A stretch of DNA of 64,000 bases, taken from Sphingobium chungbukense (GTDB lineage: Bacteria; Pseudomonadota; Alphaproteobacteria; Sphingomonadales; Sphingomonadaceae). Made by a program: the position numbers and the translations under genes. Location: positions 770,501-834,500 of the forward strand of contig NZ_LBIC01000001.1 of the NCBI RefSeq assembly GCF_001005725.1, read 5' to 3'. Below are positions 35,773-46,905 of this stretch, piece by piece. How positions within the stretch are numbered: position 1 is the first letter of the stretch; each line of letters opens with the position of its first letter. The notes under the pieces are model-generated. The model was not told where the DNA came from. It was given only the letters and a program-made list of their open reading frames with translations, and made no database searches.

Positions 35773-36330
35773 ATGTCCACGACAGCTGTTCCCCTTCGTC
35801 CTATCGCCAAGGGGTCGCTGACGCGCCTCTGGGTCGGTGTTGCCGCGGTTGCGCTGGCAGCTGGCGGTCTGGCCTGGGCCGGGCAGCGTGGCGTGGAGCC
35901 GTCGCCGGCCACCTTCCTCACGCGTAACGCGCATGAGGCGGGCGTGGTGACGACCGAATCGGGCTTGCAGTACAAGGTGCTGGAAGAAGGCACCGGCCCC
36001 AGCCCGACGGCCGCCGACGTGGCGCTGGTGGGCTATAAGGGCGCGCTGCTCGACGGCACCGTGTTCGACGAGAACCCGCAGACCGCCATGCCGGTCGATG
36101 GTGTCGTCCCGGGCTTCTCCGAAGGCCTGCAGAAGATGAAGAAGGGCGGCAAGTACCGCCTGTGGATTCCGCCGCAGCTTGGCTATGGCGAGCAGGCGGC
36201 GGGGCCGATCCCGGCCAATTCGGTGCTGGTGTTCGATGTCCAGTTGCACGATTTCAAGTCCAAGGCGGACATCATGCGCATGCAGCAGATGATGCAGCAG
36301 CAGGGCGCGATGCCGCCGTCCGGGCATTGA
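35773..36330 (+). CDS. FKBP-type peptidyl-prolyl isomerase
   Basis: Folding helper of 185 residues. An N-terminal hydrophobic helix (about 20-36) acts as a membrane anchor or signal, so the isomerase domain is periplasmic. The FKBP core has the usual blocks TESGLQYKVLEEGTGPSP, LDGTVFDENP, VPGFSEGLQKMKKGGKYRLW, and IPPQLGYGEQAAGPIPANS. The C-terminus ends in a Met/Gln-rich tail. A bidirectional terminator follows. Confidence 0.94.
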   Translation: MSTTAVPLRPIAKGSLTRLWVGVAAVALAAGGLAWAGQRGVEPSPATFLTRNAHEAGVVTTESGLQYKVLEEGTGPSPTAADVALVGYKGALLDGTVFDENPQTAMPVDGVVPGFSEGLQKMKKGGKYRLWIPPQLGYGEQAAGPIPANSVLVFDVQLHDFKSKADIMRMQQMMQQQGAMPPSGH

Positions 36331-36358
36331 TCCGCGTGTGACAGTCGAAAAAGAGAGA

Positions 36359-36383
36359 GGGTCGGGATTTCCCGGCCCTTTTT
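36359..36383. terminator. Bidirectional intrinsic terminator
   Basis: An 8-bp stem GGGTCGGG / CCCGGCCC (one G-T pair) with an ATTT loop, followed by TTTTTCTT on the plus strand. On the minus strand it is followed by TCTCTCTTTTTC. It separates the convergent FKBP and AI-2E-type transporter genes. Confidence 0.8.
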
Positions 36384-36384
36384 C

Positions 36385-37467
36385 TTATGCCGTGACGGGG
36401 ACGGCAGCGGCGCTTTCTACCCTCGCCTCCAGCGTCTTGGCGCGTTCCTCCAGCCAGACCTTGACCATGGCGACGATGGGATCGGCCAGGAACAGACCCA
36501 TGATACCGAACAATGCGCCGAACAGGATTTGTGCCGCCAACACCAAAGCGGGGGCAAGGTCGGTGGCGCGCTTGGCCACCATCGGCACGATCAGATAGCC
36601 ATCGACGATCTGCACCACCAGATAGACGCCAAAGGCATAAAGTCCCGCATGGGGACCCGCCGAAAAGCCGACCAGCACGATCAGCACGCCTGAAATGATC
36701 GAGCCGATATTGGGCAGGAAGGCGAACAATCCGGTCAATATGCCCAGCAAGCCCGCCATCGGCACGCCCCCCGCCCAGAGCAGCAGCCAGGTGCCGACAC
36801 CCTCCACCGCCATGCCGATCAGCCGTCCGAACATCAGCCGGCGCAGCGTCCAGCCCATCCGGTCGGCAACGGCATAGAAGTGGTTGCGCTTGTCCATCGG
36901 CAGCATCCAGGCGACGCCGCGTTCATATAGTTTGGGTTCGATGGCGATGAAGATCGCAAGCACCAGCATCATCACGCCGCTGGTGATGGCGCCCACTGCC
37001 GTCCCGACCGCGGCCGTCACCCGGCCCAGCGAGTTCATGGCCTGGCTGGCGAGGCTCTTGAAATCCTCCGGCGTGGTGGTGACGCCCATTTGCTGCAACC
37101 AGCCGCCGATGCGGTTGACCTGGGTTTCGACGATGGTGCGCATCGCCTGCGCCTGCGTCGCCAGGCTCGATCCGGTGAGATAGAAGGTATAGACGAGGAA
37201 GGCGAGGGCGGCGACCAACACGATCGCCAGTCGCCAGCCCCGCCCGATCGGCAGTATCCGCCCCAGCAGCCGGGTGCCGCCGTCCATCATCGTCGTCAGC
37301 ACCAGTGCACCCATGATCAGCAACAGCGGCTGGGCCAGCAGCACGACCAGCGCGACGGCGATGCCCAGGGCGAACCAGACCCCCGCCCGTCTGACCTCAT
37401 GCTGGATCAGCGGGCTGTGCAGTTCGCTGGGGCCGGGTTGTTCGATATGAACCTGTTTGCCGCTCAA
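36385..37467 (-). CDS. AI-2E/PerM-family membrane transporter
   Basis: Multi-pass transporter of 360 residues. The family is recognised by the pattern of paired hydrophobic segments and the C-terminal region FLPNIGSIISGVLIVLVGF and QIVDGYLIVPMVAKRA, which matches the conserved N-P-x-I / P-x-I-x-x motif area. The long hydrophilic loop (about 100-150) is also typical. The TTG at 37467 was chosen because it follows GAGGTG by six bases; the longer frame to 37506 runs into lepB. The substrate is unknown. Last gene of the pyrE-pdxJ-acpS-lepB operon. Confidence 0.85.
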   Translation of the reverse strand: MSGKQVHIEQPGPSELHSPLIQHEVRRAGVWFALGIAVALVVLLAQPLLLIMGALVLTTMMDGGTRLLGRILPIGRGWRLAIVLVAALAFLVYTFYLTGSSLATQAQAMRTIVETQVNRIGGWLQQMGVTTTPEDFKSLASQAMNSLGRVTAAVGTAVGAITSGVMMLVLAIFIAIEPKLYERGVAWMLPMDKRNHFYAVADRMGWTLRRLMFGRLIGMAVEGVGTWLLLWAGGVPMAGLLGILTGLFAFLPNIGSIISGVLIVLVGFSAGPHAGLYAFGVYLVVQIVDGYLIVPMVAKRATDLAPALVLAAQILFGALFGIMGLFLADPIVAMVKVWLEERAKTLEARVESAAAVPVTA

Positions 37468-37489
37468 CCCGCACCTCTTTTGCAAAAGC

Positions 37490-38380
37490 TTATTTCGGAA
37501 CGGCAACGCTCGCCGGGCGCAGGCTGTTCCCCGCCCTTCCGCTGCGGAAGGCGTGGAGCCAGCTCAGCGGGTTCCAGCTTGAATCGCCATCGAGCGAGAA
37601 GGTGATGAATTCCGCGCGACCGCCGATCGCTTCCCACGGCACTGGTCCACCGAGGCCGTTTTCCTCCAGCGGCGCGCGGCTGTCGGCGCTGTTGTCGCGA
37701 TTGTCGCCCATCAGGAAGACATGTCCTTCGGGTATCCGCACCGGCCCGTACCAGTCGAGCGTGCTGGGCCCCATGTCGATGACCACATAGCTTTTGCCAT
37801 TGGGCAGCACCTCCTGCCGTACCGGCAACTCGCACCAGCTTTTGCCATTGGCGTCGGTCATGAGCGCGCCAGGGAACTGCATCGCCGGACAGGGGGCGTT
37901 GCCGTCCACGGGAATGCGGATGGGCTTGAGCACCTTTTGGGGAACCGGCACGCCGTTCAGCACGACCTGGCCGCCGCGCACTTCCAATATGTCGCCGGGC
38001 AGGCCGATGACGCGCTTGATATAATCCTCGCGCTTGTTCTGCGGCGAGACGATGACGATGTCGCCGCGCTGGGGCATGTGACCGAAAATCCGTCCCTTCA
38101 GGAAGGGCAGGGGATGGAAACTCGGCGAGACATAGGACCAGCCATAGGGAAATTTGCTCACCACCAGCCGGTCGCCCTTCAGCAGCACCGGCATCATCGA
38201 TTCGCTGGGGATGTAGAAGGGCTTGGCGACAAAACTGTGGAAGGCCAGCACCGCCAGGATCAGCAGGCTGATGCTCTTCGCCTCCTGCCACCAGTTGACC
38301 GGGATTTTTTCCGGCTCGGAGGATGGAGTGGTCGACGGCTCTTGCGTGGAATGGTTCTCGGTCATGTCGGCTGCCGTCAT
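37490..38380 (-). CDS. lepB: Signal peptidase I
   Basis: Membrane-bound serine protease that removes signal peptides from exported proteins. A transmembrane helix (about 37-53, SLLILAVLAFHSFVA) precedes the catalytic serine in YIPSESMMP and the catalytic lysine in DYIKRVIGLPGD. The GDNRDNSADSR box closes the active site. Length 296 residues. The start is the ATG at 38380, though an ATG five codons later (M-T-E-N-H-S) is also possible. Lies between acpS and the transporter gene. Confidence 0.96.
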   Translation of the reverse strand: MTAADMTENHSTQEPSTTPSSEPEKIPVNWWQEAKSISLLILAVLAFHSFVAKPFYIPSESMMPVLLKGDRLVVSKFPYGWSYVSPSFHPLPFLKGRIFGHMPQRGDIVIVSPQNKREDYIKRVIGLPGDILEVRGGQVVLNGVPVPQKVLKPIRIPVDGNAPCPAMQFPGALMTDANGKSWCELPVRQEVLPNGKSYVVIDMGPSTLDWYGPVRIPEGHVFLMGDNRDNSADSRAPLEENGLGGPVPWEAIGGRAEFITFSLDGDSSWNPLSWLHAFRSGRAGNSLRPASVAVPK

Positions 38381-38411
38381 GGAAGGATTTCCGGCTCGTG
38401 GCGCCCCGCCA

Positions 38412-38813
38412 TCATAACGGCAGGGCTTCGATGATCACAAATGCCTGTGCCCATGGATGATCGTCGGTGAGCGTCAGGTGAACGACCGGGCGATGGCCCG
38501 CGGGCACCAGCGATTCGAGCCGGCCGAGCGCGCCGCCGGTCAGTGCCAGCGTCGGCGCGCCGCTGGGGGCGTTGACGACGCCGATATCCTTCATGAACAC
38601 GCCCTTCTTGAAGCCCGTTCCCACGGCCTTCGAAAAGGCCTCCTTGGCGGCGAAACGCTTGGCAAGCGTTCCCGCCTTGGTGAAGGGGCGGCGATTGGCC
38701 TTGGTGCGTTCCATTTCGGTGAAGACGCGATTCTCGAATCGCTCGCCGAAGCGGTCGAGGGAATGCTGGATCCGCTCGATATTGCAGAGGTCGGAGCCCA
38801 GGCCGATGATCAC
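38412..38813 (-). CDS. acpS: Holo-acyl-carrier-protein synthase
   Basis: Transfers 4'-phosphopantetheine from CoA to acyl carrier protein, activating it for fatty-acid synthesis. The family motifs are present: [15 protein letters not shown] with the Mg2+-binding aspartate, and [15 protein letters not shown] with the catalytic glutamate and lysine. Length 133 residues, normal. It follows pdxJ by 13 bp, the usual pdxJ-acpS arrangement. Confidence 0.96.
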   Translation of the reverse strand: MIIGLGSDLCNIERIQHSLDRFGERFENRVFTEMERTKANRRPFTKAGTLAKRFAAKEAFSKAVGTGFKKGVFMKDIGVVNAPSGAPTLALTGGALGRLESLVPAGHRPVVHLTLTDDHPWAQAFVIIEALPL

Positions 38814-38826
38814 GCCTTTGCCGCTT

Positions 38827-39564
38827 TCATCGGACCAGCTCCATCTGTCGCCGCATCTCGCGGATACTGCCCTCCAGGCCGCTGAAAATCGCCTCGCCGA
38901 TCAGGAAATGGCCGATATTCAACTCGGCCACTTGCGGAATCGCGGCGATCGGGCCGACATTGTCGAAGGTCAGGCCATGACCCGCATGCGCTTCGATGCC
39001 GTTCTTGGCGGCAAGCGCGGCAGCGTCGGCGATGCGACGCAACTCTTCCGCTCGCTCGGCACCCGTCACATGGGCGTAACGGCCCGTGTGGAACTCGACC
39101 ACCGGGGCGCCCAGGCGGATCGCGGCCTCGATCTGCGCCGGATCGGCCTCGATGAACAGGCTGACGCGCACCCCCGCCTCGCCCAGCGCCTCGACAATGG
39201 GGCGAAGCGCCTCGATCTGCCCGGCGGCGTCAAGGCCGCCCTCGGTAGTCCGTTCCTCGCGCTTTTCCGGCACGATGCAGGCCGCGTGGGGCCGGTGCCG
39301 AAGCGCGATGCCCAGCATCTCCCGCGTCGCCGCCATTTCGAGATTGAGCGGCACGGTGAGCGCCGCCATCAGCGTGGCGATGTCCTCATCCCTTATATGA
39401 CGGCGATCCTCGCGCAGATGGGCGGTGATGCCGTCCGCCCCGGCCTTGACCGCCAGCAGCGCGGCCTTGACCGGATCGGGATGCTCGCCCCCGCGGGCAT
39501 TGCGGATGGTCGCCACATGGTCGATGTTGACGCCCAGGCGCAGCGGAGCGGGGGAGTGGGGCAT
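38827..39564 (-). CDS. pdxJ: Pyridoxine 5'-phosphate synthase
   Basis: Last step of the DXP-dependent vitamin B6 pathway. The start [20 protein letters not shown] (ATG at 39564) matches the family, as do [24 protein letters not shown] and [11 protein letters not shown]. The resulting 245 residues is the usual length. The frame extends to 39642 upstream, but that extension overlaps pyrE and is not conserved in character. Between pyrE and acpS in one operon. Confidence 0.96.
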   Translation of the reverse strand: MPHSPAPLRLGVNIDHVATIRNARGGEHPDPVKAALLAVKAGADGITAHLREDRRHIRDEDIATLMAALTVPLNLEMAATREMLGIALRHRPHAACIVPEKREERTTEGGLDAAGQIEALRPIVEALGEAGVRVSLFIEADPAQIEAAIRLGAPVVEFHTGRYAHVTGAERAEELRRIADAAALAAKNGIEAHAGHGLTFDNVGPIAAIPQVAELNIGHFLIGEAIFSGLEGSIREMRRQMELVR

Positions 39565-39571
39565 GGCCGTC

Positions 39572-40153
39572 CTACTGCTTTCGGCTGCCGGGCTTGATCG
39601 CCGGGATCGCGGCCAGTTCGGCCGGGAGCTGATCGGCGTCATAGACCGGGAAATTGATGCTGACGAGCGGATAGAAGGGTATGCCCAGCTCGACCTCGCC
39701 GGCCGAACGGTCGACCAGCGCGACCTCCGCGACGACGATGCCGCCTTCGGCCTCGACCGCCTTGATCGCCTGGCGTGAGGAAAGGCCGGTGGTCACGACA
39801 TCTTCGACCATCAGCACTTTCTGGCCGGGCGTGATGGCAAAGCCGCGACGCAGTTCGAACGTGCCCTCCGGGCGCTCCAGGAACACCGCATCCTTGTCGA
39901 GCGCGCGCCCGACCTCATGGCCGATGATGAGGCCGCCCATGGCCGGCGACACCACCAGATCGATCTCCTGCCGCAATTCGCGCGGCAGTTGCTGCACCGT
40001 CGCGCGGGCCAGCCGGCCGGCGCGCTCGGCATTCATCAGCACGCGGGCGCACTGAAGATAGTTGGCGCTGCGGCGGCCCGAAGACAGGATGAAATGCCCC
40101 TCCAGCAACGCGCCGGCAGCCCTGAATTCCGCTAATACTTCCTCGTCGGTCAT
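39572..40153 (-). CDS. pyrE: Orotate phosphoribosyltransferase
   Basis: Joins orotate to PRPP in pyrimidine synthesis. The PRPP-binding motif [13 protein letters not shown] is clear, with the acidic pair typical of type I phosphoribosyltransferases. The N-terminal [15 protein letters not shown] and the [11 protein letters not shown] loop match the family. Length 193 residues. First gene of the operon pyrE-pdxJ-acpS-lepB-transporter; the divergent coxB lies about 280 bp away. Confidence 0.96.
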   Translation of the reverse strand: MTDEEVLAEFRAAGALLEGHFILSSGRRSANYLQCARVLMNAERAGRLARATVQQLPRELRQEIDLVVSPAMGGLIIGHEVGRALDKDAVFLERPEGTFELRRGFAITPGQKVLMVEDVVTTGLSSRQAIKAVEAEGGIVVAEVALVDRSAGEVELGIPFYPLVSINFPVYDADQLPAELAAIPAIKPGSRKQ

Positions 40154-40431
40154 CTAAATCTTCGATCCATTCGTCCATGCCGTCCGCTCAGCGCGAACGC
40201 CATGTCTTTCCCTGCCACGGGTCACCCCATGATCGCGCCCCTGTGCGCGGGGAGCGAGATAGGCTCACCAACTAGGCGTTGCAACAGCGAAGAAAATCTG
40301 GTTGGGGAAGGTTGAGGCTGAAAAAAACGATGCTTATAAGCCGTGGCGGACCGAAACGAGCGGGGGGAGGCATATTCATGCATGGATCTTCGTTGCAGCG
40401 GCGCCAAGGGGTTACGGGGTAAGAAGACGCT

Positions 40432-41439
40432 ATGGAAAAGGTGAAATCGCTCGTCCTCGCCGGGTTGTTGGCCTTTGCGCCGGCACTCGCGATGAACGGT
40501 CCGGCACTGGCTCAGCAAAATGCTGCGGTCGCGGCACCCGCCGCCGGGAATGAAACGACGGCGGCCGCCGATTCGGCCAGCAACGCGGCGGCACCCGCCG
40601 CCGAAGCCGCTCCGGCGGAAAAGGTCGCCGCGCCGCCGCGCATGAAGCCGACCTTGGGCATCGGCATGCCGATGCCGGGTGAAATCACCCTTCAGAAGCA
40701 GTTTTCGCCGACGGGCCACACGGCACGCTGGCTGCATGACGTGATGTTGCTGCCGATCATCACCATCATCTCGATCTTCGTCCTGGTCCTGATGCTCTAT
40801 GTGATGGTGCGCTTCCGCCGCAGCGCCAATCCGACGCCGTCCAAGACTTCGCACAACACGGTGATCGAGGTGATCTGGACGGTGGTGCCGGTGGTCATCC
40901 TGCTGGTGATCGCCGTGCCATCGATCGGTTTGCTGGCCGACCAGTACAAGCCTGCGCCAAAGGATGCGCTGACCGTCAAGGTCACGGGCTATCAATGGTA
41001 TTGGGGCTATGAATATCCGGACAACGGCGTTCCGGAATTCGTTTCCAACATGCTGCCGAAGGAAAAGGCGGAAGCCAATGGCGAACCCTATCTGCTGGCG
41101 CCCGACAATCGTCTGGTCCTTCCGGTCGGCCGTCCGATCAAGCTGATCATTACCGGCGCGGACGTGATCCACAGCTTCGCGGTTCCTTCACTGTGGGTGA
41201 AGATGGACGCGGTGCCGGGCCGCCTCAATGAGAAGAGCTTCACCATTGAGAAGCCGGGCGTCTATTATGGCCAGTGTTCCGAGCTTTGCGGCGCGCGCCA
41301 CGGCTTCATGCCGATCGCGATCGAGGCGCTGGAACCCGCGCAGTTCGACCAGTGGGTGCTGTCGCAGGGCGGCAAGCTCAAGGGCGCCGGCACGGCCACG
41401 ACGGCGCAGCCTGCTGCGCCCGCCCCCGCCAAGATTTGA
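40432..41439 (+). CDS. coxB: Cytochrome c oxidase subunit II
   Basis: Subunit carrying the CuA centre of the aa3 oxidase. A signal peptide ends near LAQQNA, followed by an Ala/Glu-rich linker. Two transmembrane helices lie at about 103-125 and 145-165, then a periplasmic cupredoxin domain. The CuA ligands are in GQCSELCGARHGFM (two cysteines, a glutamate between them, then His and Met), plus the first His in VIHSFAVPS. 335 residues. It starts the oxidase operon. Confidence 0.97.
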   Translation: MEKVKSLVLAGLLAFAPALAMNGPALAQQNAAVAAPAAGNETTAAADSASNAAAPAAEAAPAEKVAAPPRMKPTLGIGMPMPGEITLQKQFSPTGHTARWLHDVMLLPIITIISIFVLVLMLYVMVRFRRSANPTPSKTSHNTVIEVIWTVVPVVILLVIAVPSIGLLADQYKPAPKDALTVKVTGYQWYWGYEYPDNGVPEFVSNMLPKEKAEANGEPYLLAPDNRLVLPVGRPIKLIITGADVIHSFAVPSLWVKMDAVPGRLNEKSFTIEKPGVYYGQCSELCGARHGFMPIAIEALEPAQFDQWVLSQGGKLKGAGTATTAQPAAPAPAKI

Positions 41440-43125
<1,686 letters not shown>

Positions 43126-43245
43126 TGGCAATATCCCGGTGTTCCGGTTTGCCGGAATGCCGGGATTGGCGTATGGGGCGGCCCAAACCCTAACCTGGAA
43201 CAGTCCGGCGCAGATATCGACGCCGGGCTGTCGCATGAGGAGAAT

Positions 43246-44166
43246 ATGGCAAGTTCGCCGATCAGGGCCGGGCAATCGGCTCCCACGATCCCCGCTCATT
43301 GGCGCGATTTCGTCGCGCTGACCAAGCCGCGTGTGATGACTCTGGTGGTCTTCACCGGGCTATGCGGTTTACTCGCGGCGCCGGGCCATATTCATCCGAT
43401 CCTGGGTTTCACGGCGATTCTCTGCATCGCGCTGGGCGCTGGCGCGGCCGCGACACTCAATCAATGGTATGAGGCCGATATCGATGGGAAGATGAAGCGC
43501 ACGGCCAATCGTCCGATCCCTGCGGGCCGGATGGATCGACAGTCGGCGCTGCACTTCGGTGTGGGTCTGTCTTTCTTCTCGGTTCTGCTGATGGGGGTCG
43601 CGACCAACTGGCTTGCGGCTGCCGTGCTTACAGTATCGATTCTTTTCTATGTCTTTGTCTACACCATCTGGCTGAAGCCGCGGACCGCGCAGAATATCGT
43701 GATAGGCGGCGCCGCGGGGGCTTTCCCCCCGGTCATTGGCTGGGCAGCGGTGACGGGGGATATCAGCGCATTGCCGATAGCGCTGTTCATGCTGATCTTC
43801 TTTTGGACACCGCCGCATTTCTGGTCGCTCGCCTTGTTCGTGAAGACCGACTATGCCGCCGCGGGGATCCCCATGCTTCCGGTCGTTTCGGGCGAGGTCG
43901 CCACCCGACGTCAGATCTGGTTCTACACTGCGATCATGGGGGTTTCAGCCATGGCGCCGGTGGTGCTGCAACTGACTGGCCCGATTTACGGTGCGGTGGC
44001 CCTGGTTGGCACGGCGTTTTTCGTTGTCTTTGCCTTTCAGGTCCTGCGCCATCGCGAAAGTGATCCAGTACGGATGGGGCCGGAAAAGCGGCTGTTCAAA
44101 TATTCGGTTTTCTATCTTTTCCTACTGTTCGGGGCGGTCGTGGTCGACCGGTGGATGTTCATATGA
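43246..44166 (+). CDS. ctaB: Heme O synthase (protoheme IX farnesyltransferase)
   Basis: Membrane prenyltransferase of 306 residues, attaches farnesyl to heme b, the first step to heme a. The first aspartate-rich motif is [19 protein letters not shown], with the second Asp-rich region at [14 protein letters not shown]. Several hydrophobic helices fit the UbiA family. The stop overlaps the ATG of the 43-residue gene (ATGA), so translation is coupled. Confidence 0.96.
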   Translation: MASSPIRAGQSAPTIPAHWRDFVALTKPRVMTLVVFTGLCGLLAAPGHIHPILGFTAILCIALGAGAAATLNQWYEADIDGKMKRTANRPIPAGRMDRQSALHFGVGLSFFSVLLMGVATNWLAAAVLTVSILFYVFVYTIWLKPRTAQNIVIGGAAGAFPPVIGWAAVTGDISALPIALFMLIFFWTPPHFWSLALFVKTDYAAAGIPMLPVVSGEVATRRQIWFYTAIMGVSAMAPVVLQLTGPIYGAVALVGTAFFVVFAFQVLRHRESDPVRMGPEKRLFKYSVFYLFLLFGAVVVDRWMFI

Positions 44167-44294
44167 CCCCCGATGAAAACCGGCAGATCCGGAGCCGTCA
44201 GAAATCCCGCGCCATCGTGACGGGGCTTTTGCTCGGCGCGCTCGTCATTCTCTTCTACGCCATCACCATCGCCAAGATCGGCGGAGGGCATTGA
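44163..44294 (+). CDS. 43-residue single-helix protein of the oxidase operon, CoxF-like
   Basis: A small frame, coupled to its neighbours at both ends: its ATG overlaps the ctaB stop, and its TGA overlaps the ctaG ATG (TGATG). The sequence starts [17 protein letters not shown] and has one membrane helix, [19 protein letters not shown]. Small CoxF-type proteins occupy this place in many alphaproteobacterial oxidase operons and are thought to help assembly. The assignment rests on position, length and the single helix. Confidence 0.8.
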   Translation: MTPDENRQIRSRQKSRAIVTGLLLGALVILFYAITIAKIGGGH

Positions 44295-44869
44295 TGGCGA
44301 GCCTGCCTCCTTCTCCCTTCGACCGGGACCGGCGCAACCGGCGGACCATGATCGGGATGGCTATCGTCGGTCTGGTCATGCTGGGCCTGGGCTTCGCTTC
44401 GGTTCCGCTCTACCGGATTTTCTGCGAGCGTACCGGCTTTGGTGGTACCACCCAGCGGGCCTCCGCCGATGTGTTGGTGCGCGAGGCCGTCGGACATCGC
44501 ATGTCGATTCGCTTCGATTCCAATGTGGCGCCCGGCATGCCCTGGCAATTTCGTCCGGAACATCCCACGCAAACAGTGACGGTCGGCGCGCGCAACATGG
44601 CGATCTTTCTGGCCAGGAACATGTCGGATAAGCCGGTCACCGGTACGGCGAGCTTCAATGTCACCCCCTTGCAGGCGGGAGCCTATTTCACCAAGATCCA
44701 GTGTTTTTGTTTCACCCAGCAGACCTTGCAGCCGGGAGAAGCGGTCCGCATGCCGGTGATCTATTATGTCGATCCGAAGATATTGACGGACTCGGACAAT
44801 AAGGACACCCAGGAAATCACGCTGAGCTACACCTTCTATCCTGTTGAGCAGGATAAAAAGCCAAGCTAA
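44294..44869 (+). CDS. ctaG: Cytochrome c oxidase assembly protein CtaG/Cox11
   Basis: Inserts copper into the CuB site. One membrane anchor ([19 protein letters not shown]) is followed by the conserved [15 protein letters not shown], then a periplasmic domain with the copper-binding C-x-C pair in [12 protein letters not shown]. The ATG at 44294 overlaps the stop of the 43-residue gene; an upstream TTG is unlikely. 191 residues, normal length. Confidence 0.97.
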   Translation: MASLPPSPFDRDRRNRRTMIGMAIVGLVMLGLGFASVPLYRIFCERTGFGGTTQRASADVLVREAVGHRMSIRFDSNVAPGMPWQFRPEHPTQTVTVGARNMAIFLARNMSDKPVTGTASFNVTPLQAGAYFTKIQCFCFTQQTLQPGEAVRMPVIYYVDPKILTDSDNKDTQEITLSYTFYPVEQDKKPS

Positions 44870-44904
44870 GCAAATATCATAACGCGAACGGGGATGAGAA
44901 CGTC

Positions 44905-45735
44905 ATGGCAGGCGCCAAGAACCACGATTATCATATTCTTCCGCCCAGCATCTGGCCCTTTTTCGGCTCCATGTCGGCTCTGGTCATGGCTTTCGGCGCG
45001 ATCATGTGGATGCATCCCGATGCGATGCCCGCCGGTGGTGGCTGGGTTTTCCTGATCGGCGTCGCGGGTGTGCTGTTCACCATGTACAGCTGGTGGGCCA
45101 ATGTGATCAGCGAGGCTCATGCGGGTGATCATACGCCGGTGGTTCAGCTCCACCTGCGCTACGGCATGATCCTGTTCATCGCTTCCGAAGTCATGTTCTT
45201 CGTGGGCTGGTTCTGGTCCTTCTTCGACTTCTCGCTCTTCCCGAGCCAGTTGGCGCCGATCGAGGGGATGTTCCCTTCGAAGGGCATCGAGGTGATGAAC
45301 GCCTTCGAGCTGCCGCTGCTCAACACACTGATCCTGCTTTGCTCGGGCACGACCGTCACCTGGGCGCACCATGCTCTGATCCATGGCGACCGCGAGGGGC
45401 TGAAGAAGGGATTGACGATCACCGTTATCCTGGGCGTGCTCTTCTCCTCTATCCAGGCCTATGAATATGCCCACGCGCCGTTCCCGTTCGGCGGCAGCCC
45501 CTATAGTTCGGCTTTCTACATGGCGACCGGCTTTCACGGTTTCCACGTCCTGATCGGCACCATTTTCCTGCTGGTGAACCTGATCCGCGCGCATAAGGGC
45601 GACTTCACTCCCCGCCAGCATTTCGGTTTCGAAGCGGCAGCCTGGTACTGGCATTTCGTCGACGTGGTATGGCTGTTCCTCTTCGTCGCCATCTATGTCT
45701 GGGGCGGCTGGGGCGCGCCGGTACACGGCGGCTGA
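44905..45735 (+). CDS. ctaE: Cytochrome c oxidase subunit III
   Basis: Seven-helix subunit, 276 residues. The conserved [14 protein letters not shown] start, the helix [24 protein letters not shown] and [16 protein letters not shown] confirm the family. Helps keep subunit I stable during turnover. A terminator follows. Confidence 0.97.
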   Translation: MAGAKNHDYHILPPSIWPFFGSMSALVMAFGAIMWMHPDAMPAGGGWVFLIGVAGVLFTMYSWWANVISEAHAGDHTPVVQLHLRYGMILFIASEVMFFVGWFWSFFDFSLFPSQLAPIEGMFPSKGIEVMNAFELPLLNTLILLCSGTTVTWAHHALIHGDREGLKKGLTITVILGVLFSSIQAYEYAHAPFPFGGSPYSSAFYMATGFHGFHVLIGTIFLLVNLIRAHKGDFTPRQHFGFEAAAWYWHFVDVVWLFLFVAIYVWGGWGAPVHGG

Positions 45736-45757
45736 GGCGCCGTTAATGATCTGGATG

Positions 45758-45792
45758 AAAACGGCCGGTTGTGATCCGGCCGTTTTCTTTTT
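45758..45792 (+). terminator. Intrinsic terminator after ctaE
   Basis: A stem AAAACGGCCGG / CCGGCCGTTTT with loop TTGTGAT, followed by CTTTTT. It lies directly before the ribosome-binding site of the DUF983 gene, so some read-through is probably needed to express the assembly genes downstream unless they have their own promoter. Confidence 0.85.
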
Positions 45793-45806
45793 GGAAAGGC
45801 GGTCCT

Positions 45807-46217
45807 ATGCCTGATCCGATGCCATCGACCGATCCCGATCCCGGCCTGTCGCAGCCCCTGCTGGCCGCGGCCGTGCGCGGCGCATGTCCCCAATGCGGTA
45901 GCGCCACCCTCTTTGTCGGTCCAGTCCGCTTTGCCGTATCCTGCCGCGCCTGCGGACTTGATTATGGCCAGTTCAATGTGGGGGACGGCCCGGCGGCGTT
46001 CCTCACCCTGATCATTGGTGCGGCGATGGTGGCGATGGCCCTGGTGCTGGAATTGAAGGTCCATCCGCCGCTCTGGCTGCACATTCTGCTCTGGACGCCG
46101 CTGACGGTTTTCGCCGTCGTCGGCAGCCTGCGGGTGGCGAAAGGCATGTTGCTGATCCTGGAATATCGCAACAAGGCGTGCGAGGGACGGCTGCAAGCCT
46201 GGAAGCGGGACCAGTGA
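45807..46217 (+). CDS. DUF983 family membrane protein
   Basis: Small protein of 136 residues with a zinc ribbon (CPQCGSATLFV and CRACGLDYG) followed by two membrane helices (FLTLIIGAAMVAMALVLEL and LWLHILLWTPLTVFAVVG). DUF983 genes regularly lie in oxidase clusters next to SURF1, as here, but the molecular role is not known. The ATG at 45807 follows GGAAAGGCGG. The stop overlaps the GTG of the SURF1 gene (GTGA). Confidence 0.9.
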   Translation: MPDPMPSTDPDPGLSQPLLAAAVRGACPQCGSATLFVGPVRFAVSCRACGLDYGQFNVGDGPAAFLTLIIGAAMVAMALVLELKVHPPLWLHILLWTPLTVFAVVGSLRVAKGMLLILEYRNKACEGRLQAWKRDQ

Positions 46218-46849
46218 TCCGCCGTTTGCCCCTTCTGCCGACGCTCATCGTTGCGGCTGCGGTGGTCGTGATGATCGGCCTGGGCGTCTGGCAGTTGCAA
46301 CGGCGGGCGGAGAAAGAAGCGATGCTTGCGCTGGTCGCGTCCAACCCGGCTCGGCCCCCTGTCGCCTTTCCGACCTTTTCGCCCGTGCCGTCCGAACAAC
46401 TGTTCCGCCGCTCCTCTGCCTACTGCCTGCACGTGATCCGATGGCACAGCGAGGCGGGGCGGGCAGCCGATGGAACGACCGGCTATCGCTACATCGCCGA
46501 CTGCGCAACCGGGGCGGAAGGTCCGGGCATACTCGTCGCCGCGGGGGTTTCGGCGAGGCCCGATGCCAAGCCTCAGTGGCAGGGCGGGCAGATGCGCGGA
46601 TGGATCGGCGAGGAACCGGATCATCGATCGCTGCTGTCCCGGATCAGCGGCAAGGCCATGCCGTTGCGGCCGATGTTGATCGCTGGGGAGCCGGTGCCGG
46701 GACTCAAGCCGCTGGCGCCGCCGACCGCGGCGGATGTGCCGAACAACCATCTTGCCTATGCCGGGCAATGGTTCTTCTTCGCTGCCATTGCCGTGATCAT
46801 CTACCTGCTGGCGCTTGCCAAGCGAACACCGCCGGTCGATCCTCGATAG
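46214..46849 (+). CDS. SURF1-family cytochrome oxidase assembly protein
   Basis: Assembly factor for the heme a site, 211 residues. Two membrane helices at the ends (LIVAAAVVVMIGLGVWQLQR and WFFFAAIAVIIYLLAL) flank a periplasmic domain, the normal SURF1 layout. The short motif LGVWQLQRR after the first helix and NNHLAYAGQWFFFA before the last are typical. GTG start overlapping the DUF983 stop. Confidence 0.92.
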   Translation: MIRRLPLLPTLIVAAAVVVMIGLGVWQLQRRAEKEAMLALVASNPARPPVAFPTFSPVPSEQLFRRSSAYCLHVIRWHSEAGRAADGTTGYRYIADCATGAEGPGILVAAGVSARPDAKPQWQGGQMRGWIGEEPDHRSLLSRISGKAMPLRPMLIAGEPVPGLKPLAPPTAADVPNNHLAYAGQWFFFAAIAVIIYLLALAKRTPPVDPR

Positions 46850-46905
46850 CGCGCTACGGAAAAGCTTGCCCGAAGCCGCGTCCAGCGCTACCGGGCTACC
46901 CCATC

